From NCBI RefSeq assembly GCF_000789235.1, contig NZ_KN525716.1, positions 2,462,100-2,526,099 on the forward strand: 64,000 nucleotides of DNA, read 5' to 3'. The DNA comes from Wocania ichthyoenteri Th78 (GTDB lineage Bacteria > Bacteroidota > Bacteroidia > Flavobacteriales > Flavobacteriaceae). Under the pieces are notes generated by a model. The model did not search any database. It was not told the origin of the DNA and was given only the letters and a program-made list of their open reading frames with translations. Positions 50,518 to 59,413 of this stretch are shown one piece after another. The position numbers and the translations under genes were made by a program. How positions within the stretch are numbered: position 1 is the stretch's first letter; each line of letters opens with the position of its first letter.

Positions 50518-53031
50518 ATGAACATAAGACTACTATTTATAATTTTTTTCTTAGGATTTTTTTCAGCAATAGCCCAAACCAAAGTTAGCGGTTATGTGTT
50601 TGATGATTATAACGAACCCGTCTCTTTTGCTAATATTGTATTTAAAGGATCTTCTGAAGGCACTATTACAGATGAAAACGGAAAATTCTATTTAGAATCT
50701 GCTGAAATATGGAGTGCTTTAATTATTTCGTTTATAGGCTACGAAACCATCGAAATTCCGTTAGAAAAAAAAGTAAATTACAATTTAAAGTTTACGCTTA
50801 AAGAGGAAGCAGCACAATTAGATGCAGTAGTTATTGTATCTGGAAAGCAATCCAAAAAAAATAATCCCGCTATAGATTTGTTGCGTAAAATTTGGGAACA
50901 TAAGCGTAGAAATGGATTAAACCTTTACAAGCAATACGAATACGATAAATACGAAAAAGTAGAATTCGATATTAATACCATTGATAGCGCACTTATTAAA
51001 AGTAAACTTTTTAGAGGGATGGAATTTGTTTTTAACGAAGTAGATACCTCTCGCGTTACTGGTAAAACATACTTACCCATGTTTATTAACGAAGCCGTAT
51101 CAAAAGTTTATGGTGATAATGTAATTAATAAACAAAAAGAAGTTTTAAAAGGAAATAAAAACTCAGGTTTTAGCGATAATCAAGTCGTGATTGATTTTGT
51201 TGACGATTTATATTCCGATTATAATGTTTACGATAATTATCTGAAATTTTTCGATAAAAGTTTTGTAAGTCCACTTTCAAAGACAGGTATCAACACCTAT
51301 AATTATGTGCTGTCCGACAGTGCCTTTATCGATAATAAATGGTGTTACAATATTATTTATTATCCGCGTCGTAAAAATGAATTGACTTTTAAAGGTGATT
51401 TTTGGGTAGCAGATTCTACTTATGCTATTAAAGAAATTAATTTACAAGCCTCAAAAAGTGCCAACATAAATTGGGTAAAAGATATTTATATCGAGCAAGA
51501 GTTTGAAGTGTTAAATGATTCACTTTTCTTAGTTAAGCGCGATTATATGATGTCTGATTTTGCGTTAAGTAAAAAAGAAAAATCGCGAGGTGTTTATGGC
51601 AAACGAACCACATTATTTAATAATTATGAATTCGATAAACCTTTAGATAAAAAATTCTACGACCAAGAAGTTTATAATTATGATAAGGATGTTTATGATA
51701 GAGATGATGCGTTTTGGGCAGAAAACCGATTAGAAGATTTGAATAAAGATGAAAAAGGTGTTTATAAAATGTTAGACACTTTAAAAACCGTAAAAAAGTT
51801 TAAACGTCTTTACAATTTAGGAAGTATTTTATCATCGGGTTATATCGAATTTAACACGTTACCTTTAGATTACGGTCCTATTTTTTCAACCTTTGGATTT
51901 AACGAAGTTGAAGGCTTACGTTTACGCGCTGGAGGACGTACTTATTTTGGTAGAAACGATTTGTGGCGATTAGAAGGCTTTTTAGCTTACGGTTTTAGAG
52001 ATGATAAATTCAAATACGGCATTTCTGGAAAATGGCTGTTAGATAAGAAAAACCGATTGATTATTTCTGGAGGAAACAGGCGAGATGTAGAACAAATAGG
52101 GGCAAGCTTGACAACAAGCACAGACGTTTTAGGGCGTAGTTTAGCATCCTCATCGGTAGTTGGTACAGGAGCAAACGATAAATTAACCTCTATAAATTTA
52201 ACAAGTTTAGCGGTCGAGTTAGAACCTTGGCGCAATGTTATTTTTAGGTTAGGTTCAAACTACCGTACTTTAGAGTCGGCATCACCAACCTTTAGTTTAG
52301 ATTATGTAGATGCAGAGTCGCCAACAGGTTTTGCATCCGAAATAAAGCAATTTGAAACGTCACTATCAATATCCTATTTTCCAAAACGAAAAATGACAGG
52401 GTTTGGTGTAGAGCGCCGTACAGCAAACGATGATTTTGCACGTATTTTTGCGCAAATAAGCCGTGGTGATAAAACGGTGTTTAATAGTGATTTCGATTAT
52501 ACCAAACTGCAACTATCGTACATACAACCATGGCAAGTTGGCGGTTTTGGCAGGCTGTATACCACTATCGAAGCCGGTAAAACCTTTGGAGAAGTCCCTT
52601 TAGGGTTGTTAAGTGTTATTCCAGGGAATCAATCGTATTTTTCAATTTATAATACCTTTTCGCAGTTAGATTTTTATGAGTTCGTGTCTGATACTTATGC
52701 GTCGTTTCATTTAGAACATAATTTTAACGGGCGTTTCTTTTCAAGAATTCCGTTTTTACGAAAATTTAATCTTCGCGAAATTCTAAGCATTCGTGGTGTT
52801 TGGGGCGAAATTTCTCAAGGAAACATCGACTTGAACACTACAAACAGTCCAAATAGTATTCCGCTAGTAGCACCAAATAATAAGCCCTATTACGAGTATG
52901 GTTTAGGTGTTGGTAATATTTTTAAAGTGTTTAGAATCGATTTTAATTTTAGAGGAAATTATAAAGATAAAGTGCTATATCCTGATGCACGTAAGTTTGG
53001 TGTAACAGGAACTTTTGGATTTTATTTTTAG
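50518..53031 (+). CDS. DUF5686 outer-membrane-type protein with carboxypeptidase-like regulatory domain
   Basis: A protein of about 837 residues. The start is taken at ATG 50518 (MNIRLLFIIFFLGFFSAIAQ, a clean signal peptide); ATG 50500 lies inside the terminator arm. A CarboxypepD_reg-like domain (about 20-105: SGYVFDDYNEPVSFANIVFK) precedes the DUF5686 region, and the last third alternates like a beta-barrel and ends in aromatic residues (TGTFGFYF). It is probably an outer-membrane protein; the substrate is unknown. Family members sit in many Bacteroidetes genomes without defined function. Confidence 0.82.
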   Translation: MNIRLLFIIFFLGFFSAIAQTKVSGYVFDDYNEPVSFANIVFKGSSEGTITDENGKFYLESAEIWSALIISFIGYETIEIPLEKKVNYNLKFTLKEEAAQLDAVVIVSGKQSKKNNPAIDLLRKIWEHKRRNGLNLYKQYEYDKYEKVEFDINTIDSALIKSKLFRGMEFVFNEVDTSRVTGKTYLPMFINEAVSKVYGDNVINKQKEVLKGNKNSGFSDNQVVIDFVDDLYSDYNVYDNYLKFFDKSFVSPLSKTGINTYNYVLSDSAFIDNKWCYNIIYYPRRKNELTFKGDFWVADSTYAIKEINLQASKSANINWVKDIYIEQEFEVLNDSLFLVKRDYMMSDFALSKKEKSRGVYGKRTTLFNNYEFDKPLDKKFYDQEVYNYDKDVYDRDDAFWAENRLEDLNKDEKGVYKMLDTLKTVKKFKRLYNLGSILSSGYIEFNTLPLDYGPIFSTFGFNEVEGLRLRAGGRTYFGRNDLWRLEGFLAYGFRDDKFKYGISGKWLLDKKNRLIISGGNRRDVEQIGASLTTSTDVLGRSLASSSVVGTGANDKLTSINLTSLAVELEPWRNVIFRLGSNYRTLESASPTFSLDYVDAESPTGFASEIKQFETSLSISYFPKRKMTGFGVERRTANDDFARIFAQISRGDKTVFNSDFDYTKLQLSYIQPWQVGGFGRLYTTIEAGKTFGEVPLGLLSVIPGNQSYFSIYNTFSQLDFYEFVSDTYASFHLEHNFNGRFFSRIPFLRKFNLREILSIRGVWGEISQGNIDLNTTNSPNSIPLVAPNNKPYYEYGLGVGNIFKVFRIDFNFRGNYKDKVLYPDARKFGVTGTFGFYF

Positions 53032-53087
53032 AAATTTTTACTTAAATTATTCCTCGTAAATAATTTATTTAAAATAGTTCTTTTTCC

Positions 53088-53951
53088 TTATCTATGAAAC
53101 CCTTGTGAGACAAACTTTAAAACTTCAGGAAGTGATTCTCGCCAATAGCTCCATGAGTGCCCACCATCTCTAATTCTAAATTCGTGTTTCACTTCTTTTT
53201 TTCGTAAAGCAAGATGTACTAAACTATTGCCTTCATAAAGAAAATCGTCGTCACCACAATCAATATACCAACGTACAGATTCAATTTGTTCTTTAGTCAT
53301 ATTTTCAATTAGAGACAACGCATTATGTTGTGGGAAATAGGTTTTGGCATCAGCATCATTAACTTCAAAATTATTATAACGTTTAGTAAATCGCTTCATT
53401 TCATCAATAGATTTTGGGCCAATATAAGCGCTTAAAGGGCACGCCGATGCAAATAACTCAGGATGATGTAAAGCATACATAAAAGAGCCACCACCACCCA
53501 TAGATAAACCAGCAATAGCGCGGTATTCTTTTTTGCTTTTAATACGATATTTACTTTCTACGTACGGTATTAATTCTTTAAAAAAATAATCTTCATAATT
53601 CCAATCGCCTCTTACATCATTAAAATAACCTAACCTAGTTGTATAGGCATCTGGCATTACAATTATCATAGAAGTAGCATTACCGTCTTTTATAGCCTTA
53701 TCTGTAATTTTCAACACTTCACCAAACTGTACCCAACCAGTTTGGTCATCGCCAGCACCATGTAATAAATACAAAACTGGATAATTGCGTTGTGAAGTAT
53801 CATAATCTGGTGGTAAATAGATAGCAAAATTTCGCTCCTGTTTTAAAATTTCACTAGTATGCGATAATTGATCGAATACTTTACCTGATTGAGAAAAACC
53901 AAAACTTGAAATTAAAAGACTTAGAACTAAAAATTGAATTGTTTTTTGCAT
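53088..53951 (-). CDS. Secreted alpha/beta-hydrolase esterase (enterochelin esterase / feruloyl esterase-like)
   Basis: A 287-residue esterase with a signal peptide (to about GFSQSG, residue 21). The D-class fold shows YLPPDYDTSQRNYPVLYLLH, GAGDDQTGWVQFGEVLKITD, the nucleophile elbow AGLSMGGGGSFMYAL (Ser), and near the C-terminus the Asp region YIDCGDDDFLYEGNSLVHLA and the His in RDGGHSWSYWRESL. This Esterase_D-type layout is shared by enterochelin esterases and acetyl- or feruloyl-xylan esterases. No PUL genes are next to it, so the substrate is open. Confidence 0.87.
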   Translation of the reverse strand: MQKTIQFLVLSLLISSFGFSQSGKVFDQLSHTSEILKQERNFAIYLPPDYDTSQRNYPVLYLLHGAGDDQTGWVQFGEVLKITDKAIKDGNATSMIIVMPDAYTTRLGYFNDVRGDWNYEDYFFKELIPYVESKYRIKSKKEYRAIAGLSMGGGGSFMYALHHPELFASACPLSAYIGPKSIDEMKRFTKRYNNFEVNDADAKTYFPQHNALSLIENMTKEQIESVRWYIDCGDDDFLYEGNSLVHLALRKKEVKHEFRIRDGGHSWSYWRESLPEVLKFVSQGFHR

Positions 53952-54007
53952 AACTATAAAAGTGAATTAATTATGGACAAGTTAAATTTTATTAAGATGA
54001 AAATCAA

Positions 54008-55282
54008 CTATTCAGGAAACTTTCCTCTAATATCCTCTAAACACAAATTATGTATACTACCAATATGCGAATGCTCTTTGCTCATATCTGGCTTGTAAGT
54101 TCCCGCTTGTACTTGTCCGCCAATTTTCTGGTAAGCTTCTCTAAAACTCATGCCATCAACTACCAAATTATTTATATTATCAACTGTAAACAAATACTTG
54201 TATTTATCGTCGTTCAAATCAATATCCTTTACAACAATTTGCTGAATGGCGTAATTAAAAATGTCTAAAATGGTCTTTAACTCTTCGAAAGCAGCAATAG
54301 TATTTTCTTTTAATAACTGAAAATCCCTGTGGTAACCACTTGGTAAATTGTTAGTAATTAAAATCATTTCGGTTTGTAAAGCCTGTATTTTATTACACTT
54401 GCCACGAATGAGTTCGAACACGTCCGGATTCTTTTTGTGCGGCATAATGCTACTGCCCGTGGTTAGTTCGTCTGGGAAAGTGATAAAACCAAAATTCTGA
54501 CTCATATATAAACACACATCCATAGCAAAACGACTCATGGTATTGGCTAAACTGCCCAAAGTAGCAGCAATGGTGCGCTCGCTTTTGCCTCGGCTCATTT
54601 GCGCTGCAATCACATTATATTTTAGGGTTTCAAAACCCATCTCTTGGGTTGTAATATTTCTATCTATCGGAAAAGAACTGCCGTAACCCGCAGCCGATCC
54701 TAAAGGATTTTGGTCTACCGTTTTTATGGCGGCGTTTAATAAATATACATCGTCAATCAGCAATTCGGCATAAGCTGAAAACCACAACCCAAACGATGAT
54801 GGCATAGCCACTTGCAAATGCGTATAACCTGGTAATAATTTTTCTTTATGCGTATCGGCCAATTGCAAAAGGGTTTCAAAAAGTGTTTTTGTTTTTGCCT
54901 TTACATCCAATAAATTGTCTTTAAAATACAAATGAAGCGCCACTAAAACCTGATCGTTTCTCGAGCGCGCGGTATGGATTTTTTTGCCCACTTCTCCCAA
55001 TTGTTTGGTGAGTTCGAATTCTATTTTTGAATGCACATCTTCAAATTGAGCATCAATGACAAAGCTGCCGTTTTCAATCTGATCTTCCAAAACTTTTAAT
55101 CCGCTTAATAAATCGACTAATTCTTCAACGGTTATAATGCCAATTTTTTGAAGCATTTTGGCATGTGCTTTCGAAGCTATCACATCGTATTTTGCAATAT
55201 GAATATCGATTTCCCTATCGTTGCCAACCGTAAATTGCTCAATTTGTTTGTCTATTGTAAATCCTTTATCCCAGAGTTTCAT
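54008..55282 (-). CDS. argH: Argininosuccinate lyase
   Basis: Last enzyme of arginine synthesis: argininosuccinate to arginine and fumarate. 424 residues, somewhat shorter than the usual 455-470 and typical of the Bacteroidetes form. Motifs: DVHSKIEFELTKQLGEVGKK, IHTARSRNDQVLVALHLYFK, PGYTHLQVAMPSSFGLWFSA, NPLGSAAGYGSSFPIDRN and the superfamily signature TTGSSIMPHKKNPDVFELIR. It is the most downstream gene of the leftward arginine operon, 133 bp after argE' with a palindromic repeat in the gap. Confidence 0.95.
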   Translation of the reverse strand: MKLWDKGFTIDKQIEQFTVGNDREIDIHIAKYDVIASKAHAKMLQKIGIITVEELVDLLSGLKVLEDQIENGSFVIDAQFEDVHSKIEFELTKQLGEVGKKIHTARSRNDQVLVALHLYFKDNLLDVKAKTKTLFETLLQLADTHKEKLLPGYTHLQVAMPSSFGLWFSAYAELLIDDVYLLNAAIKTVDQNPLGSAAGYGSSFPIDRNITTQEMGFETLKYNVIAAQMSRGKSERTIAATLGSLANTMSRFAMDVCLYMSQNFGFITFPDELTTGSSIMPHKKNPDVFELIRGKCNKIQALQTEMILITNNLPSGYHRDFQLLKENTIAAFEELKTILDIFNYAIQQIVVKDIDLNDDKYKYLFTVDNINNLVVDGMSFREAYQKIGGQVQAGTYKPDMSKEHSHIGSIHNLCLEDIRGKFPE

Positions 55283-55328
55283 CTTCTAAAAAGTTTATTT
55301 GTTTATGTGTTGATTCGTTTGTTTGTAC

Positions 55329-55415
55329 CGTCATTGCGAACGTAGTGTGGCAATCTGTTAATTATTGTTACTATTATCATGAGATAACCACGTCGTTTCT
55401 CTTCTCGTTATGACG
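55329..55415. repeat. Palindromic repeat element between argE' and argH
   Basis: CGTCATTGCGA at 55329-55339 and TCGTTATGACG at 55405-55415 are near-inverted ends of an 87-bp unit with GCAATCTG and GAGATAACCACG inside. This is the general form of interspersed CGTCATTGCGA elements of many genomes. It can form a long imperfect hairpin in the arg transcript. Confidence 0.7.
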
Positions 55416-56477
55416 TTAAATGATCACTTTATTCAACAATTCAATATAAATTTTGATGCCTTCTTCAATTTCATTCAAATATATAAATTCATCTGCCGAA
55501 TGTGAGCGTGTACTATCTCCTGGTCCTAATTTTAATGATGGACAAGTGAGTACTGCTTGATCGGATAATGTTGGCGATCCGTATGTTGTTCGGCCTATTA
55601 AAATTCCAGCCTTTACTAAATCGTGTTCTATTGGAATGGATGATGAATTTAACTTTAAACTCCTTGGTACAATACTATCACACGGTGCGTTTGCAATTAA
55701 CAAATCAGCTATTTCTTGATTAGAATATTTATCATTTACACGTACATCAATCACCAATTTCACATCTGCTGGAACGGCATTATGTTGTTTTCCTGCATTA
55801 ATTTGAGTAACCGTCATTTTTACTTCACCTAAAGCTTCAGAGGCTTCTTTAAAGGTAAAATCTTTAAACCATTTTAAAACGTCTATCACTTTATAAATAG
55901 CATTATTGTTGTTAGGATGTGCCGCATGACTTGGAGTGCCTTTTACTACGGCATCAAAAACGACTAAACCTTTTTCTGCAACGGCTAAATGCATTAAAGT
56001 GGGTTCGCCCACAATGGCAACATCTACTTTTGGAATTATAGACAGCATGCTATTTAAACCATCTGGTCCACTACTTTCTTCTTCCGCGGAAGCGACAATA
56101 ACCAAGTTGTATTTTAAATGTTCTTGCGTGTAAAAATGGGTGAAGGTTGCTATTAAAGACACCAAACAACCACCGGCATCATTACTACCCAAACCGTAGA
56201 GTTTACCATCTTCAACAATGGCTTCAAAAGGGTTTTTAGTGTATCCATTATTGGGTTTTACTGTGTCGTGATGCGAGTTTAACAATAGTGTTGGTTTGCT
56301 TTTATCGAAATGTTTATTGATGGCCCAAACATTATTTTTGGTACGTGTGTAATCAATATTTTTAGTTTTGAACCAATCTTCAATTAGTGCGGCTGTTTGG
56401 TCTTCTTCAGATGAAAAAGATTCGGTTTCAATAAGATTTTTAAGAAGCTCTATCGCCTCGTTTGTTAGTTTTTCCAT
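55416..56477 (-). CDS. argE: M20-family deacylase of arginine synthesis (N-acyl-citrulline/ornithine deacylase)
   Basis: A 353-residue zinc peptidase-family enzyme, start ATG 56477 (MEKLTNEAIELLKNLIETES). Motifs: LLLNSHHDTVKPNNGYTKNP (zinc His, Asp), GLGSNDAGGCLVSLIATF (zinc Asp), ASAEEESSGPDGLNSML (catalytic Glu pair) and VGEPTLMHLAVAEKGLVVFD. In pathways with an N-acyl-ornithine carbamoyltransferase, the acyl group is removed from acyl-citrulline by such an enzyme. With the succinyl-type argF' next door its substrate is probably N-succinyl-citrulline. The frame extends upstream to 56549 through argB; the coupling gap from 56477 to the argB stop is 8 bp. Confidence 0.85.
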   Translation of the reverse strand: MEKLTNEAIELLKNLIETESFSSEEDQTAALIEDWFKTKNIDYTRTKNNVWAINKHFDKSKPTLLLNSHHDTVKPNNGYTKNPFEAIVEDGKLYGLGSNDAGGCLVSLIATFTHFYTQEHLKYNLVIVASAEEESSGPDGLNSMLSIIPKVDVAIVGEPTLMHLAVAEKGLVVFDAVVKGTPSHAAHPNNNNAIYKVIDVLKWFKDFTFKEASEALGEVKMTVTQINAGKQHNAVPADVKLVIDVRVNDKYSNQEIADLLIANAPCDSIVPRSLKLNSSSIPIEHDLVKAGILIGRTTYGSPTLSDQAVLTCPSLKLGPGDSTRSHSADEFIYLNEIEEGIKIYIELLNKVII

Positions 56478-56485
56478 GGCACTTT

Positions 56486-57262
56486 TTAGGCTTGAATTGT
56501 GGTGTGTTTTGTGTGTAAACTGAAAAGCATTTCTGGTTTCCCGATGCAAACTTTATGCACGTTGTGTTTTATGGCGTGAAAGCAATTATTGAGTTTTGGC
56601 AGCATTCCATCTGCAATAATACCATCGTTGATTAATATTTTATAATTTTCTGAATTGATGTTTTCTATAACCGAATCATCGTCATCTACATTTTGTAATA
56701 CACCATTTTTCTCGAAACAATAATACAATTCGGTTTGAATTTTTTTTGCAAAACCTATTGCTAATTCTGATGCAATAGTATCGGCGTTGGTGTTGAAAAG
56801 CTGTCCGTTTTCATCATGTGTAATGGCACAAAAAACAGGCGTGACTTTGTTATTTAGTAACACTTCCAATATATTGGTGTTTACCTTTAATACATCGCCA
56901 ACAAATCCGTAATCAATATCTTTTAAGGGGCGTTTTTCCGATACAATAGCATTACCATCGGCTCCAGAAAACCCAATAGCATTACACCGATTTGCCTGTA
57001 ATTTTGCGACTATATTTTTGTTGATTTTACCGGCGTAAACCATGGTAGTAATGTCTAAAGTATCGGCATCGGTTATGCGACGGCCATTGGTCATTTTAAC
57101 CTCAACACCCATTTGATTAGCCAGTTTTGTTGCTAGTTTTCCGCCGCCATGCACCAATATTTTCGGTCCTTTAATTTTAGAGAAATCTTCCAAAAAATGA
57201 TGCAATGCCTGCTTGTCATCAATAATATTGCCGCCTATTTTTATAACTTTTAGTGTTTGCAT
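56486..57262 (-). CDS. argB: N-acylglutamate kinase
   Basis: Amino-acid kinase of the second step of arginine synthesis. Start at ATG 57262 (MQTLKVIKIGGNIIDDKQAL); the upstream TTG at 57280 lies in an intergenic repeat. 258 residues with VIKIGGN (Lys), ILVHGGGKLATKLANQMGVE, TNGRRITDADTLDITTMVYA and SGADGNAIVSEKRPLKDIDY, then LFNTNADTIASELAIGFAKK. In this phylum the substrate is likely N-succinylglutamate instead of N-acetylglutamate, inferred from argF'. Confidence 0.92.
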   Translation of the reverse strand: MQTLKVIKIGGNIIDDKQALHHFLEDFSKIKGPKILVHGGGKLATKLANQMGVEVKMTNGRRITDADTLDITTMVYAGKINKNIVAKLQANRCNAIGFSGADGNAIVSEKRPLKDIDYGFVGDVLKVNTNILEVLLNNKVTPVFCAITHDENGQLFNTNADTIASELAIGFAKKIQTELYYCFEKNGVLQNVDDDDSVIENINSENYKILINDGIIADGMLPKLNNCFHAIKHNVHKVCIGKPEMLFSLHTKHTTIQA

Positions 57263-57274
57263 TTTTTTAATTTT

Positions 57275-57344
57275 CGTCAAGTTGAACTTGTTTCAACTTC
57301 TCATTACTTTTTTATGTGATTCTGAAGTGAATTCAGAATGACGG
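57275..57344. repeat. CGTCA...TGACG intergenic repeat between argF' and argB
   Basis: A 70-bp element from CGTCAAGTTGAACTTG to AATTCAGAATGACG with partial inverted pairing (GTTGAACTTG/TTTCAAC and TTCTGAA/TTCAGAA). It fills the gap and resembles the interspersed CGTCATTCTGAA family of Flavobacteriaceae. Confidence 0.6.
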
Positions 57345-57348
57345 ATTA

Positions 57349-58287
57349 CTATAAATCTTCCAAAATATTCTTCAAAACCCATTGCGCCGCATAGGTTCGA
57401 TTGTTTGCTTGCCGTATTACCAGTGAGTTTTCACTATCTAAAACCGCATCTTCAACCACTACATTTCGCCTTACGGGTAAGCAATGCATAAATTTGGCAT
57501 TACCTAATTTTTCTTTGGTAATCATCCAATCCGAATCTGTTTTTAATACTTTACCATAGTTATTATAAGAACTCCAGTTTTTTGTGTATACGAAATCAGC
57601 GTTTTTTAGAGCTTCTTCTTGGTTGTAAATTATTGGTGTATTTCCAACTATTTCTGGATTTAAATCGTAGTCTTTAGGATGGGTGATTACAAAATCGACA
57701 TCCATATTTTGCATGGCTTGAGCAAAACTATTTGCTACAGCGTGTGGCAAAGCCTTTACATGTGGCGCCCAACTTAAAACCACTTTAGGTTTGCTTACCT
57801 TTTTATGTTCTGTTATGGTAATGGCATCTGTAAAACCTTGTAACGGATGAGCTGTGGCACTCTCCATGTTTACTATAGGTACTGTGGCGTATTTTGTAAA
57901 CGATTTTAGGATATGCTCACTCTCATCTTTAACTTTGTCTGTTAATGTTGGAAATGCTCTAACAGCAATAATATCACAATATTGAGATATTACAGCTGCA
58001 GCCTCTTTAATATGTTCTGCGGTATTGCCATTCATAATACTGCCATCTTCAAACTCAATACCCCAAGCATCACCAGAAACATTCATAACTATAGGATTCA
58101 TTCCTAAATTTAATGCTGCTTTTTGAGTGCTTAATCGTGTGCGCAAACTCGAATTAAAGAATAGTAAACCTAAAGTTTTATGTTTTCCTAATGCTGAAAA
58201 CTCCAACGGATTTTTTTTAAGCTGAATGGCTTCCTGAATGGCTTCAGAGAAGTTTTTAATGTCTGATATGTTGGTGTATTTTTTCAT
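57349..58287 (-). CDS. argF: N-succinylornithine (N-acylornithine) carbamoyltransferase
   Basis: A 312-residue carbamoyltransferase of the Bacteroides ArgF' type. The carbamoyl phosphate site is FFNSSLRTRLSTQKAALNLG, HPLQGFTDAITITEHKKVSK binds phosphate, and HCLPVRRNVVVEDAVLDSEN is the C-terminal signature. The residue at 90 (sequence NGNTAEH) is Ala. The N-acetylornithine enzyme of Xanthomonas has Glu at the equivalent place and the Bacteroides fragilis succinyl enzyme has Pro. Ala at this position is, as I recall, among the substitutions that convert the Xanthomonas enzyme to succinylornithine use. I therefore call it the succinyl type, pending assay. Confidence 0.88.
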   Translation of the reverse strand: MKKYTNISDIKNFSEAIQEAIQLKKNPLEFSALGKHKTLGLLFFNSSLRTRLSTQKAALNLGMNPIVMNVSGDAWGIEFEDGSIMNGNTAEHIKEAAAVISQYCDIIAVRAFPTLTDKVKDESEHILKSFTKYATVPIVNMESATAHPLQGFTDAITITEHKKVSKPKVVLSWAPHVKALPHAVANSFAQAMQNMDVDFVITHPKDYDLNPEIVGNTPIIYNQEEALKNADFVYTKNWSSYNNYGKVLKTDSDWMITKEKLGNAKFMHCLPVRRNVVVEDAVLDSENSLVIRQANNRTYAAQWVLKNILEDL

Positions 58288-58288
58288 T

Positions 58289-59413
58289 TTACAATGCTTT
58301 TTCTAAAGCTTCAAAAAACACATCAACATGCTTTTTTTGAAGTGTTAAAGGTGGAAGAATTCTAAGCAAATTAGGGTTTTTAGCACTTCCTGTAAAAATA
58401 TGATATTTAAAAATCAAATCCTTCCTCATGACTGCTATAGGAAAATCAAATTCTAAACCTAACATTAACCCTCTTCCTTTTACAGCTTTTATTTGCGGAA
58501 TTGTTTTGGCTTTTTCGATAAAATATTCAGAAACAGTTTTGGCGTTCTCCATTAAGTTTTCACATCGCATCACTTTTAACACGGCTAATGATGCAGCGCA
58601 TGCTAAATGATTCCCGCCAAAAGTAGTGCCTAACAAGCCATAAGATGCTTTTATGGATGGGTGAATTAAAATACCGCCAATTGGAAATCCATTACCCATA
58701 CCTTTTGCCATAGAAATAATATCTGGTGTAATGCCATGCTTTTGAAATGCGAAAAAATCGCCTGTTCTTCCAAAACCACATTGGATTTCATCTGCAATTA
58801 AAAGCGTATTATGTGTTTTTGATAAACTTTCTAAACCTTTTAAAAATTCGGTTGTTGTTTCATCTAAACCACCAATACCTTGTATAGTTTCGATAATAAT
58901 AGCACAAACATCATTTTTAGCTAGAGCATTTTCAACACCTTTTAAATCACCTAATTTAAAAAGTTCTACTTCTTGTTGCGCATTAATTGGCGCAATAATT
59001 TTAGCATTATCGGTTGCTGCAACTGCTGCCGATGTTCGCCCATGAAATCCATTTTTAAAGGCAATAACTTTTGATTTGCCTGTTTGAAATGACGCTAATT
59101 TTAAAGCATTCTCATTTGCTTCTGCACCAGAATTGCATAAAAATAATTGATAATCTTTACAGCCAGAAATCGTTTCGATTGCTTCAGCTAATTCAACCTG
59201 CAACGGATTTTGAATAGAGTTACTATAAAACCCAATATTGTTTAATTGATTACTTAACGAACACACATATTCTGGATGCGAATGTCCTATTGAAATTACA
59301 GCATGACCTCCATAAAGGTCTAAATATTCTACACCATTTTCGTCGTAAACAAAAACGTCTTTTGCGTTAACAGGTGTGATATCGAACAGCGGATATACAT
59401 CAAATAGGCTCAT
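58289..59413 (-). CDS. argD: N-acylornithine aminotransferase
   Basis: A 374-residue class III PLP aminotransferase: LDLYGGHAVISIGHSHPEYV, FLCNSGAEANENALKLASFQ, VIAFKNGFHGRTSAAVAATD, IIETIQGIGGLDETTTEFLK, LLIADEIQCGFGRTGDFFAF and DIISMAKGMGNGFPIGGILI (PLP Lys), then FGGNHLACAASLAVLKVM. It makes N-acylornithine from N-acylglutamate semialdehyde. The start overlaps the proC stop by 4 bp (ATGA) and the stop is one base before argF', so all three are translationally linked. Confidence 0.94.
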   Translation of the reverse strand: MSLFDVYPLFDITPVNAKDVFVYDENGVEYLDLYGGHAVISIGHSHPEYVCSLSNQLNNIGFYSNSIQNPLQVELAEAIETISGCKDYQLFLCNSGAEANENALKLASFQTGKSKVIAFKNGFHGRTSAAVAATDNAKIIAPINAQQEVELFKLGDLKGVENALAKNDVCAIIIETIQGIGGLDETTTEFLKGLESLSKTHNTLLIADEIQCGFGRTGDFFAFQKHGITPDIISMAKGMGNGFPIGGILIHPSIKASYGLLGTTFGGNHLACAASLAVLKVMRCENLMENAKTVSEYFIEKAKTIPQIKAVKGRGLMLGLEFDFPIAVMRKDLIFKYHIFTGSAKNPNLLRILPPLTLQKKHVDVFFEALEKAL

